Shown: positions 34,161 to 43,507, numbered from the stretch's first letter. The stretch: 64,000 bases of DNA from Sphingorhabdus sp. EL138 (GCF_945862485.1 NZ_CAMAYF010000007.1:26573-90572); one strand, 5' to 3'. Numbers and translations are program-made. Notes: generated by a model from the sequence alone, not told the origin.

Positions 34161-34778
34161 ATGAGCGTATATTTACATGAAGAAGACCTTCCCGTTGGCG
34201 TATTGGCGGAAGGTCCTGTCGCCGTTGACACTGAAACCATGGGGTTGATTACCCCGCGCGACCGACTTTGCCTGTTGCAGATTTCGGATGGCCGCGGCGA
34301 CGAACATTTGGTCCATTTTGGCCGTGACAGCGACTATAAAGCACCTAATTTGCGGGCGGTTCTTGCCGATCCTGCACGCCTGAAGCTGTTTCATTATGCC
34401 CGATTCGATCTGGCCGCGATTTCGCATTATTTGAATGTCGTCGCGACACCATTATTCTGCACGAAAATCGCCTCGCGCCTGACTCGGACCTATACGGATC
34501 GCCACGGCTTGAAAGAATTGGTGAAGGAGATGCTCGCAACTGACATTTCCAAACAGCAACAATCCAGCGATTGGGGTGGCCCCGTGCTGTCCGAAGCTCA
34601 AAAGGATTATGCCGCAAGCGATGTGCGCTATCTTCACCGCCTGCATGACGAATTTGTCATCCGCCTCGAACGAGAAGGCCGCACGGCAATGGCGCAAGCA
34701 TGTTTTGACTTTCTACCACACCGCGCGGACCTTGATCTTGCCGGTTGGCCAGAAATAGACATATTCGGGCACAGTTAA
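34161..34778 (+). CDS. rnd: Ribonuclease D-like 3'-5' exonuclease
   Basis: The 205-residue protein has a DEDD exonuclease fold: VAVDTETMGL (Asp23/Glu25), FHYARFDLAAI and the C-terminal ASDVRYLHRLHD. Compared with E. coli RNase D (~375 residues) it lacks the HRDC domains, which is usual for this short alphaproteobacterial type. It likely trims tRNA or other RNA 3' ends. I start at ATG 34161. It precedes lptC by 25 nt, a conserved neighbourhood. Confidence 0.87.
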   Translation: MSVYLHEEDLPVGVLAEGPVAVDTETMGLITPRDRLCLLQISDGRGDEHLVHFGRDSDYKAPNLRAVLADPARLKLFHYARFDLAAISHYLNVVATPLFCTKIASRLTRTYTDRHGLKELVKEMLATDISKQQQSSDWGGPVLSEAQKDYAASDVRYLHRLHDEFVIRLEREGRTAMAQACFDFLPHRADLDLAGWPEIDIFGHS

Positions 34779-34803
34779 GGTTCGATCTGGTTAGACATCT
34801 ATC

Positions 34804-35439
34804 ATGTCAGCACAAGCCGATCTTGAACGCACACAAAGACAACGCTGGGCCATGCCCGGCGGGCAGCATGACCGCCTAATCCGCGCGCTGCGTTTTGTGT
34901 TGCCCATCATCATTGGCCTGTTGGTGGCGCTGCTAGCATTCAGCCCCTTTACCGGCAAACAGGAACTGAGTTTCGTACTGAATAAGGATGAAGTAGACCT
35001 GTCACGCGAGCGGCTGCGCGTCGTTGAGGCATTATATCGCGGCGATGACAGTAAAGGCCGTCCTTTTTCCTTACGCGCTGGCAGCGCAGTGCAGAAAACA
35101 TCTGCCAATCCTGTCTTGGACATGACATCCTTGTCGGGCCGGATAATGTTAAATGACGGACCTGCTTCAATCATCGCGCAGCGCGGGGTTTATGACCTGA
35201 ATAAAGAAACGATGCGCGTGAACGGTCCCTTGGCTGTTGAATCGACGGGCTATGACATGGTCGCCAGCAATGTAGAACTATCGCTGAAAAATCGTTCGAT
35301 GCAAAGCTTTGGTCCTGTTAGCGGTCGGACGAAAGTGGGCACATTCCATGCGGGGCGGCTGCGCGCGGATCTCGACACGCGTATTGTGCGTCTGGATGGC
35401 GGTGTTCGTTTGCGTATCGACCAGAATGCGATTAAGTGA
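34804..35439 (+). CDS. lptC: LptC, LPS transport periplasmic bridge protein
   Basis: This 211-residue protein has one N-terminal membrane span (LRFVLPIIIGLLVALLAF, ~37-55) and a periplasmic beta-jellyroll domain (MVASNVELSLKNRSM, VSGRTKVGTF and repeated strands). LptC links the LptBFG transporter to LptA for lipopolysaccharide transfer. It is followed after 7 nt by lptA and then lptB. Confidence 0.9.
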   Translation: MSAQADLERTQRQRWAMPGGQHDRLIRALRFVLPIIIGLLVALLAFSPFTGKQELSFVLNKDEVDLSRERLRVVEALYRGDDSKGRPFSLRAGSAVQKTSANPVLDMTSLSGRIMLNDGPASIIAQRGVYDLNKETMRVNGPLAVESTGYDMVASNVELSLKNRSMQSFGPVSGRTKVGTFHAGRLRADLDTRIVRLDGGVRLRIDQNAIK

Positions 35440-35446
35440 ACGCGCA

Positions 35447-35977
35447 ATGACTATCCGTTCTCTCTACTTTGGCCTGTGCGCAGCTATTGCTGGCATGAGC
35501 ATGCTGTCCACGGCTTCGACGGCGCAAAGCATTCGCAATCATGATAGCAACGCCCCTGTCGATTTTTCGGCCGCGTCTATGGAGTTGCAGGACCGCGCAG
35601 ACCGAGTGGTGCTGTCTGGGGGAGTAACAGCGATACAAGCCGGGCTTACGCTGAAGGCAAATCGTGTGACCGCAGCATATTCCAGCAATAACGGCGTTGA
35701 TGTGAACCGCTTGGATGCCACAGGCGGCGTGATGATAACCAAGGATAACCTGCGCGCAACCAGCAATTCCGCTATATATGATCTCGACTCTAGCCTGATC
35801 ACGCTGATCGGCAATGTGAACCTCTTGCAAGGCAGTAATCGTCTCACCGGTGGCCGATTGGTCATTGACCTGAACGCTGGCCGCTCGACAATCAACGGTG
35901 GCGGCGGGGCGGCCGGCTCAACAAATCTGGGCGGCAGGGTCACTGGCACCTTCAGCGTTCCGCAACGCAAAAATTAG
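35447..35977 (+). CDS. lptA: LptA, periplasmic LPS-carrier (OstA-like N-domain)
   Basis: The 176-residue protein has a signal peptide (ending near STASTAQS) and OstA-like beta-strand repeats (DRADRVVLSGGVTAIQAGLTLKANRVTAAY). It bridges the inner-membrane LptC and outer-membrane LptD for lipopolysaccharide. ATG 35447 follows lptC closely. Confidence 0.9.
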   Translation: MTIRSLYFGLCAAIAGMSMLSTASTAQSIRNHDSNAPVDFSAASMELQDRADRVVLSGGVTAIQAGLTLKANRVTAAYSSNNGVDVNRLDATGGVMITKDNLRATSNSAIYDLDSSLITLIGNVNLLQGSNRLTGGRLVIDLNAGRSTINGGGGAAGSTNLGGRVTGTFSVPQRKN

Positions 35978-36096
35978 GCTTGAGCCAAAGTTGTAAATTA
36001 TTCAGTGCAGCATGAACCATGCCAATTGCAAAATGCTTCGCTATTCACTAGCTATCATACAGAAAACAAAAGCATCATTGCAGGCGGATATTGAAT

Positions 36097-36876
36097 ATGG
36101 AAAGCATAACGGCCACCCCACCTGCTGCTGATGCGACCACTGATGCGGGTATGCAATCGGGGTTGGGCGTTTTGTCAATCGCCAAAAGCTATGACAAGCG
36201 CGCCGTTCTGACGGATGTCTCGCTGTCCGTGGCAAAGGGCGAAGTGGTCGGCCTGCTTGGTCCCAATGGCGCGGGCAAGACAACTTGTTTTTACTCGATC
36301 ATGGGGCTGGTTAAACCCGATAGCGGCCGTATCACGCTCGATGGCGCTGATATTACCAAGCTGCCAATGTATCGCCGCGCCATTTTGGGGCTTGGCTATC
36401 TGCCGCAGGAAACGTCTATATTTCGCGGGATGACGGTTGAACAGAATATCAGCGCGGTTCTCGAAATGTCGGAACCCGACGCCGAATCGCGCGATGAGCG
36501 GCTGGAAAAACTGCTGGACGAATTTGGCCTGACCCGTTTGCGTAGCGCGCCTGCCATGGCCTTGTCTGGCGGAGAGCGTCGGCGGTGCGAGATCGCCCGC
36601 GCACTGGCCGCGAACCCGTCGATCATGCTACTTGACGAACCCTTTGCCGGCATTGATCCAATTTCGATCTCTGACATTCGTGATCTTGTTAAGGAATTGA
36701 AGACCCGAGGCATTGGCGTGCTCATCACGGACCATAATGTGCGGGAAACATTGGATATCGTTGACCGTGCCTGCATCATTTACGGCGGTCAGGTTCTATT
36801 TGCCGGATCACCAGAGGCGCTGGTCGCCGATCCCAATGTCCGCCGCCTATATCTGGGCGAAAGCTTTTCAATGTGA
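36097..36876 (+). CDS. lptB: LptB, LPS export ABC transporter ATPase
   Basis: This 259-residue ATPase has Walker A GPNGAGKT (residues ~55-62), the Q-loop QETSIF, ABC signature LSGGERRRCEIAR and Walker B IMLLDEPFAGIDP. It drives lipopolysaccharide extraction with LptFG. ATG 36097 is chosen; a TTG six bases upstream is too near the SD-like GGCGGA. A GGAGG sequence (36880-36884) follows the gene just before the inserted element. Confidence 0.95.
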   Translation: MESITATPPAADATTDAGMQSGLGVLSIAKSYDKRAVLTDVSLSVAKGEVVGLLGPNGAGKTTCFYSIMGLVKPDSGRITLDGADITKLPMYRRAILGLGYLPQETSIFRGMTVEQNISAVLEMSEPDAESRDERLEKLLDEFGLTRLRSAPAMALSGGERRRCEIARALAANPSIMLLDEPFAGIDPISISDIRDLVKELKTRGIGVLITDHNVRETLDIVDRACIIYGGQVLFAGSPEALVADPNVRRLYLGESFSM

Positions 36877-36900
36877 TTTGGAGGATATGACTACACTCTA

Positions 36901-37133
36901 GGCCGTGGACCCACAAATATCACCTTCGAGGCACCAAAATGGCAAAGATATCGCAGCAAAATGTCCGCCGCAGGCAGTTATTCTGCCTGCAAGGGCATTT
37001 TGCTGTGAGATCGAAGCCATTTTGGCGTCCTTCGGATTTAACCCATTTTGTCCATAACTGCGTTGGCAAAGCGCGCCTTGCACTGAACAAAATGGCCTCA
37101 AACCTCGAAGGCTATATTTGTGAGTCCACGGCC
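36901..37133. mobile_element. MITE-like element with 31-bp inverted ends and internal hairpin
   Basis: The ends (36901-36931 and 37103-37133) match as inverted repeats in 28 of 31 positions, beginning GGCCGTGGAC. Each is bordered by TA, as in IS630/Tc1-type insertion. Inside are nested palindromes: CCAAAATGGC/GCCATTTTGG (36934, 37016), AGCAAAATG/CATTTTGCT (36955, 36996), GCAGGCAG/CTGCCTGC (36970, 36983), and CCATTTTGT/ACAAAATGG (37043, 37087). No transposase is encoded. It sits between lptB and rpoN, ending 5 nt after its TA border before the rpoN ATG. Confidence 0.85.
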
Positions 37134-37140
37134 TAACTTC

Positions 37141-38634
37141 ATGGCATTAGCTCCGCGCCTCGACCTTCGCCAAAGCCAGTCGCTGGTCATGACGCCGCAG
37201 TTACAGCAAGCGATTAAGTTATTGGCGCTTTCGTCTCTCGAAATCGAAGCTTTCATCACCGAAGAGATCGAACGCAACCCAGTGCTTGATGCGGGCGGCG
37301 GCGATTCCATATCAGACACGCCGCTTGATGAATTGGTGCAAGCTACAATAACAGAGAGCAACGAACGCGGCAGTGACGAGATATTGGGCAATGACAGCCA
37401 TGCCGCCTCTGACGCGCTTGACGTCGATTTTGGTGCGGAGACCTTCCATCATGATGCGCCATCCGACAGTGTGGGCGGCGCAGACGGGATGCTTGGCCTG
37501 TCGGGCAGCGCGATGTCCAGCGGCGGTTTTGAGGGCGACGGCCCAGATTTCGAGAGCTTTGCTGCACGCGATGTAAATTTGCGTGAGCATTTAATGGCGC
37601 AGGCGGGTGCAAGCCTTTCGGGGCATCCGCTTTTTCTGGTTCAACAGATTATCGAGCATATTGAACCCACAGGTTATGTGGGTGAAGATTTGCTGGCTAT
37701 GGCGCAGCGCCTTGGCATACCCCTATCCGAAGCAGAAGCTGCGCTGACCGCGCTTCAGCGCTTTGACCCGACGGGGGTTGGCGCGCGCAATCTTGCCGAG
37801 TGCCTTGCGCTTCAGGCCAAAGAAGCGGACCGCTATGACCCATGTATGGCAAGGCTCATCGACAATCTCGATCTGGTGGCCAAGGGCGCTTTTGACCAAT
37901 TGAAACGCATGTGCCGCGTCGATGACGAAGATTTGCGCGATATGCTGATTGAACTGCGCGGCTATGATCCAAAGCCGGGGTGCCATTTCGAGAGCGAAGA
38001 CAGCATGGCTGTAACCCCGGATATCTATGTGACACAACGTGGTGATGGCTGGTCGATTGAATTGAACAGCGCTAACTTACCCCGCTTGCTGATCAACCGA
38101 AGCTATGTGGCGGAGCTTGGGCAGGACAAGGCTACCAAGGCGTGGCTCAGCGATTGCATGGCCGATGCCAATTGGTTGATCAAGGCCATGGACCAACGGC
38201 AACGCACGATCGTCAAAGTCGCGACCGAAATCGTAAAGCAGCAAGATGGCTTTTTCCGGCGCGGTGTTGCGTATTTGCGGCCCTTGACGCTGCGCCAGGT
38301 CGCCGATGCTATTGAAATGCATGAATCTACCGTCAGCCGGGTAACGAGTAACAAATATCTGCACTGTGGACGCGGGCTATTTGACCTCAAATATTTCTTT
38401 TCGTCCGGTGTTCAGTCGGCCGATGGCGAAGGCGCGTCCGCCGAAGCCGTCAAAAGCCACATCAAATCGCTGATTGAGGCCGAGGGCGATAAAATTCTTT
38501 CGGACGATACGTTGGTCGAGCTGCTGACGGCAAAGGGCTTTGACATTGCCCGCCGGACGGTTGCCAAATATCGTGAGGCTATGGGCATTGGTTCTTCGGT
38601 GCAGCGGCGTCGGCAAAAGAAAATGGGCCGTTAG
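37141..38634 (+). CDS. rpoN: RNA polymerase sigma-54 factor
   Basis: This 497-residue sigma factor has the N-terminal Gln-rich activator region (RQSQSLVMTPQLQQAIKLLAL), an acidic region II, a core-binding domain, an HTH near MHESTVSRVTSNK and the RpoN box ARRTVAKYREAM that reads the -24 promoter element. ATG 37141 matches the usual family start. An in-frame GTG at 37120 adds seven residues and lies inside the right end of the inserted element, where a GAAGG precedes it by 8 nt; either may be used. The expected hpf/ptsN-type neighbours do not follow; the next gene converges. Confidence 0.96.
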   Translation: MALAPRLDLRQSQSLVMTPQLQQAIKLLALSSLEIEAFITEEIERNPVLDAGGGDSISDTPLDELVQATITESNERGSDEILGNDSHAASDALDVDFGAETFHHDAPSDSVGGADGMLGLSGSAMSSGGFEGDGPDFESFAARDVNLREHLMAQAGASLSGHPLFLVQQIIEHIEPTGYVGEDLLAMAQRLGIPLSEAEAALTALQRFDPTGVGARNLAECLALQAKEADRYDPCMARLIDNLDLVAKGAFDQLKRMCRVDDEDLRDMLIELRGYDPKPGCHFESEDSMAVTPDIYVTQRGDGWSIELNSANLPRLLINRSYVAELGQDKATKAWLSDCMADANWLIKAMDQRQRTIVKVATEIVKQQDGFFRRGVAYLRPLTLRQVADAIEMHESTVSRVTSNKYLHCGRGLFDLKYFFSSGVQSADGEGASAEAVKSHIKSLIEAEGDKILSDDTLVELLTAKGFDIARRTVAKYREAMGIGSSVQRRRQKKMGR

Positions 38635-39429
38635 TCAAGCTGCGGCGGTATGACCGCCCAGTGCTTCGCGTTCGGTCATGATTTTTTCTGCTTGAATATG
38701 ATCGCTCAGCTTGTCGACATCGATGGCGGCAACGGGGTCGGACATGGGAACCAGCTTTGCGTCTAAACCAAGCCGCTTCCCGGCCTGCTCCATCGCCTGA
38801 TGCAAGCCAATGGTGCGGGTCAGCGCACGCACCGCCAAAAGCAGACCAAAATGCAGAAATAGCCGCCACGCCTTTTTTCGATCCTGCTCGGCATCGGCCC
38901 ATAATTCGAGCGCAAACGATGACTTCTGGGTCATCAGCGCAAACAGATTGGCACCGGACCACGCGCCGTCGGAAAAGCGCAGCCAGGTTCGCTGCGCATC
39001 CGGAAACCGCTTTAGCATATTTTGGCGTTCCACCATCCCGACCGCAACATCACCATCCGCATGGCGCACAAATTCGTCGATCATCTCTACGGTCAACATG
39101 GGGTGGTCGGCCGTGGTCACCAATAAGGGCGAAGAAAAACCCAAGGTCTCGGCCTGCGCTTTGACACTCAATGAAATGCTGTTCTGGCTTTCTACCAAAA
39201 TGGCGCCGCCGGCCGCGTCAACGGCGAGGCGCAGATGCTCTATGTCTTGCGACAATATGACAACTTTATCGATGTGCGGTGACAAATGCAGCGTGCGGAC
39301 GACATGGCCAATCATCGGTTCGCCACAGACCGGAACTAAGGCCTTGTGTTCAAGGCCAAAATGCTGGGCAAGCCTATCAGGGCCGGGCCGCTGTCCGGCA
39401 AGGATGATGCAGGTCCATTGCGCTTGCAA
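38635..39429 (-). CDS. MobA-like NTP transferase
   Basis: The 264-residue protein has an N-terminal nucleotidyltransferase fold: LAGQRPGPDRLAQHFG, KALVPVCGEPMIGHV, and ATADHPML-like TTADHPMLTVEM. This suits nucleotide-sugar or nucleotide-polyol-phosphate pyrophosphorylases. It is divergent from a phosphatase and transferase set that may make a surface polymer, so it could make a CDP- or GDP-activated precursor. The substrate is unknown. Confidence 0.8.
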   Translation of the reverse strand: MQAQWTCIILAGQRPGPDRLAQHFGLEHKALVPVCGEPMIGHVVRTLHLSPHIDKVVILSQDIEHLRLAVDAAGGAILVESQNSISLSVKAQAETLGFSSPLLVTTADHPMLTVEMIDEFVRHADGDVAVGMVERQNMLKRFPDAQRTWLRFSDGAWSGANLFALMTQKSSFALELWADAEQDRKKAWRLFLHFGLLLAVRALTRTIGLHQAMEQAGKRLGLDAKLVPMSDPVAAIDVDKLSDHIQAEKIMTEREALGGHTAAA

Positions 39430-39511
39430 GTCGCTTCTCCTAAACGCGAAAAATCAGAAAGGTTCGTCGATTAGTCTGACTGCACCTTGAGGCGGGACTT
39501 GGCCATCAAAT

Positions 39512-40195
39512 ATGAATATTGCAATATATGATCTCGACAAAACCATCACGCGCAGCCCGACCTTCACCCGCTTTCTGCTGTATTACGCACGGCGGACGGC
39601 GCCTCTTCGGCTCGTCGGGCTTCCCATATGGATCATGGCCTTAATCGGATACCGCATGGGCTTTTATGGTCGCAAGCCATTGAAGCAATTTGGTATAAGC
39701 ATGTTCATGGGACGTAATTTGGATACTGCTAACCTCTCTGAAGTGGTGACAAATTTCGTGTCCGAAGCCGTTTTGACCGACATTCAAGCCGGCGCAGCCA
39801 AATCTATTGATAATGACCGAAGCCAAAGCCAGAAACTATTGATAGCAACAGCTGCACCCGCATTTTATGCCAATAAAATTGGTGAGCTGATGGGGTTTGA
39901 TGCTGTTGTGGCAACACGGCATAGATTGCTTCCCAACGGCAGAACCTGCCACTTCATTGATGGCGAAAATTGCTATGGCCCGGAAAAGTTGAAAATGGTC
40001 AGAACATGGTTTGATGCACAGGGTCTAAAACGCGAAGACTGTCATGTTTCAGTGTATTCAGACCATGCCAGTGACGCACCTTTGCTGGATTGGGCAGATG
40101 CGGCCTATCTCGTCAACCCATCGGCAAAGATGCGCCAGTTGGCAGCACAAAAAAATTGGCAAGTGCGTGACTTTTCAAGCGCTAAAGGGCATTAA
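39512..40195 (+). CDS. HAD-IB phosphatase (SerB/PlsC-associated type)
   Basis: This 227-residue HAD subclass IB enzyme has motif I IYDLDKTITRSPTF, motif II LIATAAPAFYANKIGE, and motif IV YSDHASDAPLLDWAD. Helices at ~25-50 (LRLVGLPIWIMALIGY) look membrane-associated. HAD-IB enzymes dephosphorylate phosphoserine, glycerol- or inositol-phosphate and phospholipid head groups. The transferase gene follows after 5 nt. Confidence 0.85.
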   Translation: MNIAIYDLDKTITRSPTFTRFLLYYARRTAPLRLVGLPIWIMALIGYRMGFYGRKPLKQFGISMFMGRNLDTANLSEVVTNFVSEAVLTDIQAGAAKSIDNDRSQSQKLLIATAAPAFYANKIGELMGFDAVVATRHRLLPNGRTCHFIDGENCYGPEKLKMVRTWFDAQGLKREDCHVSVYSDHASDAPLLDWADAAYLVNPSAKMRQLAAQKNWQVRDFSSAKGH

Positions 40196-40200
40196 AGCAC

Positions 40201-41361
40201 GTGCAAAAAATCTGTTTCCTGTTCAACCATGATCAAACGCATCAGATTGCGCATAGTCTGCCAATTGCATTGCAGATGGCCAAAAGCGGTGTTGCCGATG
40301 TAACGCTGGCCGTTACCAGCATGTTGGTGGAGACCGAAATCCGCAGATTGAGCGGCGCCTCACTAGAGGGCATGAAAATTGTGCCGCTGCAGACCAAATC
40401 GACTGTGTCGCAACTGCTTGTCCGGGCATTCGACCATCTGGTGCCGGCGCGGAAACTTCTCGTCTACCGCGACAATCTCGACTTTTTTAGGCAGTTTGAC
40501 GCGCTGGTGGTGTCGGAAAAATCCAGCCTCATTCTGAAAACGCGTTATGGCTTGAAGGATGTAAAGTTCATCCACACACGCCATGGTGCCGGCGACCGGG
40601 CGATTGGGTTCAATGCGGAAAGCGCACAGTTCGACCTCATTTTGGTGTCTGGCGAAAAAATCCGCGACCGCCTTGTCTGTGATGCAGCGGTCCCGCCGGA
40701 AAAAATCCGCATCACGGGATATGCGAAATTCGATATCATATTGCCCGAACAAAAACCGCTATTCCCAGCATCTGATCGCCGGACCATTTTATACAACCCC
40801 CACCCTTCGCCGCATCTTTCAAGCTGGTTCAAATTCGGTGCAGAGGTGTTGGAGCAGTTCTACCAAAGTGACCGCTACAATCTTATTTTTGCGCCGCATG
40901 TCATGCTGTTTGCGCGGCCATGGACAGTCACAATTGATAGGCTGTCGATCGCGTCCGCCAAAAAGCCTGATCCCCGATATAATGATGCACCGCATATGTT
41001 AATGGATTTGGGCAGCCCGGCCTGCACAGACATGACCTATACCAACGCCGCTGACCTGTATCTGGGCGATGTGAGCAGTCAGGTCTATGAGTTTCTGAAT
41101 CGCCCGCGGCCATGCCTTTTTTTAGATGCCCATGATACTCAATGGCAGGGGAATCCTAATTACCGTCACTGGACAACCGGACCTGTGAAGACGGACGCAA
41201 GAGACATTATCGGTGCTGTGGATACGGCCTTTGCATCGCAGGCTTCGTACTGCGATGCACAGCGTGCCGTATTGGAGGACAGTTTTTCGGTCACCGACGC
41301 GCCTGCATCGGTGCGCGCAGCGGCAGCAATCATCGATTATCTGAATCAAGCGATTGGCTGA
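40201..41361 (+). CDS. CDP-glycerol glycerophosphotransferase-like protein
   Basis: The 386-residue product shows features of TagB/TagF-type transferases: HTRHGAGDRAIGF (His motif), SGEKIRDRL and GYAKFDI in the centre, and the C-terminal ADLYLGDVSSQVYEFL motif. These enzymes move polyol phosphate from CDP-activated donors onto a lipid or glycan. In Gram-negatives similar enzymes decorate or build capsule and O-antigen. The start is GTG 40201 with AAAGGG upstream. The flippase gene overlaps by 8 nt. Confidence 0.85.
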   Translation: MQKICFLFNHDQTHQIAHSLPIALQMAKSGVADVTLAVTSMLVETEIRRLSGASLEGMKIVPLQTKSTVSQLLVRAFDHLVPARKLLVYRDNLDFFRQFDALVVSEKSSLILKTRYGLKDVKFIHTRHGAGDRAIGFNAESAQFDLILVSGEKIRDRLVCDAAVPPEKIRITGYAKFDIILPEQKPLFPASDRRTILYNPHPSPHLSSWFKFGAEVLEQFYQSDRYNLIFAPHVMLFARPWTVTIDRLSIASAKKPDPRYNDAPHMLMDLGSPACTDMTYTNAADLYLGDVSSQVYEFLNRPRPCLFLDAHDTQWQGNPNYRHWTTGPVKTDARDIIGAVDTAFASQASYCDAQRAVLEDSFSVTDAPASVRAAAAIIDYLNQAIG

Positions 41362-42688
41362 AGAAGCGCCCCAATCGCCCGTATCTGCCCATGCGCCACT
41401 GCGCCGCATCGCCGGGAATATGGGCCGACTGCTTTCGGGCAAGGCGGCGGCTGGCATCATCAGCCTTGGTTCGATTGCTATCGCCGCCCGAATCCTTGGG
41501 GTCGAACAATATGGTGTGCTCAATTTGGTGCACGGTTTTGCGACGCTGATGGGTGGGACCATCGCATTTTCAGGCTTCCACGGCATGGTGCGCTATGGCG
41601 CAGAGGCGCTCAACCGGGGCGCACCTACACAGTTTCGTAATCTTGTGTTGTTACTTGCCCTTATTGAACTCGGCATGGCCGTTGTGGCCATTGGCGTGGC
41701 GATGTTGCTGGTCCCATGGGTCGGGGCATCATTAGGGTGGAGCCCGCAAGCCATTCAGTTTGGCGGGCTGTATTGCCTGGCCATTCTCGCCACGGTTCGG
41801 GCCACGCCACAGGGTTTGCTTCAATTGGCCGAACGCTTTGACCTCATCGGTCTGCATCCTGTCGTCATGCCATTGGTTCGTTTGGTGGGGGCGCTGGCCA
41901 TTTTGTTTACAGGCGGCGGGCTGGTTGCATTTTTATGGGTATGGCTAGCCGCAGCGATTGCCGAGGGCCTTTCGATGTGGGTCTTATGCTGGGTTGGCAC
42001 GCGTCATCTGGCCATCGGCGCAGATGGGCGGCCGACATTAAAGGGCACACGGCGCGACAATCCGGGTATCGTGCGCTTCATTGCGACAACGAACCTCGAC
42101 CTCACCTTGCGGGATATTGCCCCCAAGGCGACCCCCTTAATCATTGGCTGGATGCTCGGACCAGCCGCAGCGGGGCTATATGCCCTTGTACAAAGAGCAA
42201 GCGCCATTCTGATTCAACCCGCACAAATGTTGGGGGAGGCAGCCTATCCGGTTGTAACCCGCCTGTTGATTAGCGGCGATGACAAGGCTGCTGGAAAAGC
42301 TGTCCGGCGTTCGGCGATGTTCGCAACGGGCATGGCATTGCTGGCTGCAGCCATCATGTGCCTGTTCGCCGGAGAAGTTCTGGTGCTGCTTGGCGGTGCA
42401 AGCTTTGCTGGCGGCGCGTCGCTGCTTATCCTAGTCCTACTTGGTCGGGCGATGATTGCAGGCATGCCGACTTTATCGGCGGCGCTCACCGCGCAAGGAC
42501 GACCCTGGATCAGTGCCCGCGCCAATTTAGCTAGCAATGTAGGCATGTTGCCGGTGCTGCCGTTGATGATTTGGTGGTTCGGCCTTAATGGTGCTGGCGT
42601 GCATGGTGTATTGCAAAGCCTGGTTCTTCTAAGCCTGTTGATTTGGAGCTATAACCAATCCCGCCTTGCGCCAGGCAGCGGGATGTGA
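41354..42688 (+). CDS. Polysaccharide flippase-like membrane protein (Wzx/RfbX type)
   Basis: This 444-residue protein has about 12-14 hydrophobic segments and a typical MATE/Wzx opening (GNMGRLLSGKAAAGIISLGSIAIAARILG). It resembles oligosaccharide flippases (MurJ/Wzx-like clade, COG2244). The start is TTG 41354 overlapping the upstream stop. With the adjacent transferase it likely exports a lipid-linked surface polymer precursor. Confidence 0.88.
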   Translation: MAEEAPQSPVSAHAPLRRIAGNMGRLLSGKAAAGIISLGSIAIAARILGVEQYGVLNLVHGFATLMGGTIAFSGFHGMVRYGAEALNRGAPTQFRNLVLLLALIELGMAVVAIGVAMLLVPWVGASLGWSPQAIQFGGLYCLAILATVRATPQGLLQLAERFDLIGLHPVVMPLVRLVGALAILFTGGGLVAFLWVWLAAAIAEGLSMWVLCWVGTRHLAIGADGRPTLKGTRRDNPGIVRFIATTNLDLTLRDIAPKATPLIIGWMLGPAAAGLYALVQRASAILIQPAQMLGEAAYPVVTRLLISGDDKAAGKAVRRSAMFATGMALLAAAIMCLFAGEVLVLLGGASFAGGASLLILVLLGRAMIAGMPTLSAALTAQGRPWISARANLASNVGMLPVLPLMIWWFGLNGAGVHGVLQSLVLLSLLIWSYNQSRLAPGSGM

Positions 42689-42721
42689 TTACGCGCCCAT
42701 GTTCGGGCCGGGGGAATAGAA

Positions 42722-43483
42722 ATGACAAGCGCAGATTTCCTTATAAAGCAGCTGAAAAAAGCTGTGTTTCTGCCATATGCCAAATTGCGGGCAAGGCTTG
42801 GCGGCGAAGGCACTGGTTTTAGCCGCTCCAGCTATGGCGTGCTGATGAAAACAAACTGGCGCGACCGCACATTCATTTACTGCCGCTTCGCCGTCTATGG
42901 GCACGGCCTGTCCGATTATCTGAAAGGCCTTTCGCGGCCGTTCGTCTTCTTAGACATTGGTGCGAACCAAGGCCTGTACAGTCTAATTGCCGGACAGAAC
43001 CCCCATTGCACACGCGCGATTGCGCTTGAGCCAGTGCCGGACACTTTTGAGCGGCTGAGCCAGAATATCAACGCCAATAAGCTGCAAGATAAAGTCCAAG
43101 CAGTGCAAGCCGCCCTGTCAAACCAAGCGGGAACGGCAAAAATCGTCTTTGATGCCGCGCATAGCGGGCTTGCCTCGCTACGTAATGACGGCGCAGATGG
43201 TTTGGACATCACTACCATCAATATGGCAGCTTTCGATGATCTGCTTGGCGATCCCGAAATGTTGGTGATCAAAGTCGATGTCGAAGGGCATGAAGCCGCA
43301 GTCATGGTAGAGTTGGTCAAGTCGCGTTTTCTATCGCGCATCGAATCGGTGTTTTACGAAGTCGATGCGAAATGGAGCGATGCCGAAAGCTTGCGTGCAA
43401 TTTTGGAAAGCGGTGGCTTTACCCATTTCGAGACTTTGGGTCGCGGGAAGCATTATGACGTATTGGCTACGCGCCAACCATAA
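42722..43483 (+). CDS. FkbM family methyltransferase
   Basis: The 253-residue protein has an AdoMet-binding strand FLDIGANQGLYSLIAG, a following EPVPDTFERLSQNI, and a FkbM-type signature EMLVIKVDVEGHEAAVM. FkbM proteins O-methylate sugars or polyketides. Being last in the locus, it likely methylates the surface polymer's sugar or polyol. Confidence 0.88.
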   Translation: MTSADFLIKQLKKAVFLPYAKLRARLGGEGTGFSRSSYGVLMKTNWRDRTFIYCRFAVYGHGLSDYLKGLSRPFVFLDIGANQGLYSLIAGQNPHCTRAIALEPVPDTFERLSQNINANKLQDKVQAVQAALSNQAGTAKIVFDAAHSGLASLRNDGADGLDITTINMAAFDDLLGDPEMLVIKVDVEGHEAAVMVELVKSRFLSRIESVFYEVDAKWSDAESLRAILESGGFTHFETLGRGKHYDVLATRQP

Positions 43484-43507
43484 GCCACCCAAAGGGGGGT
43501 TTAGATG

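Noticed and set aside
35978..36096. Sigma-54 promoter before lptB
   Set aside because: A TTGCA is present but no GG at the required -24 spacing.
36887..36901. Mini-frame (GGAGG then ATG ACT ACA CTC TAG) after lptB
   Set aside because: Only four codons; a leftover translation signal at most.
36956..37076. Possible small protein-coding frames inside the MITE-like element
   Set aside because: They run through the palindromes, so both strands give similar peptides; no domain.
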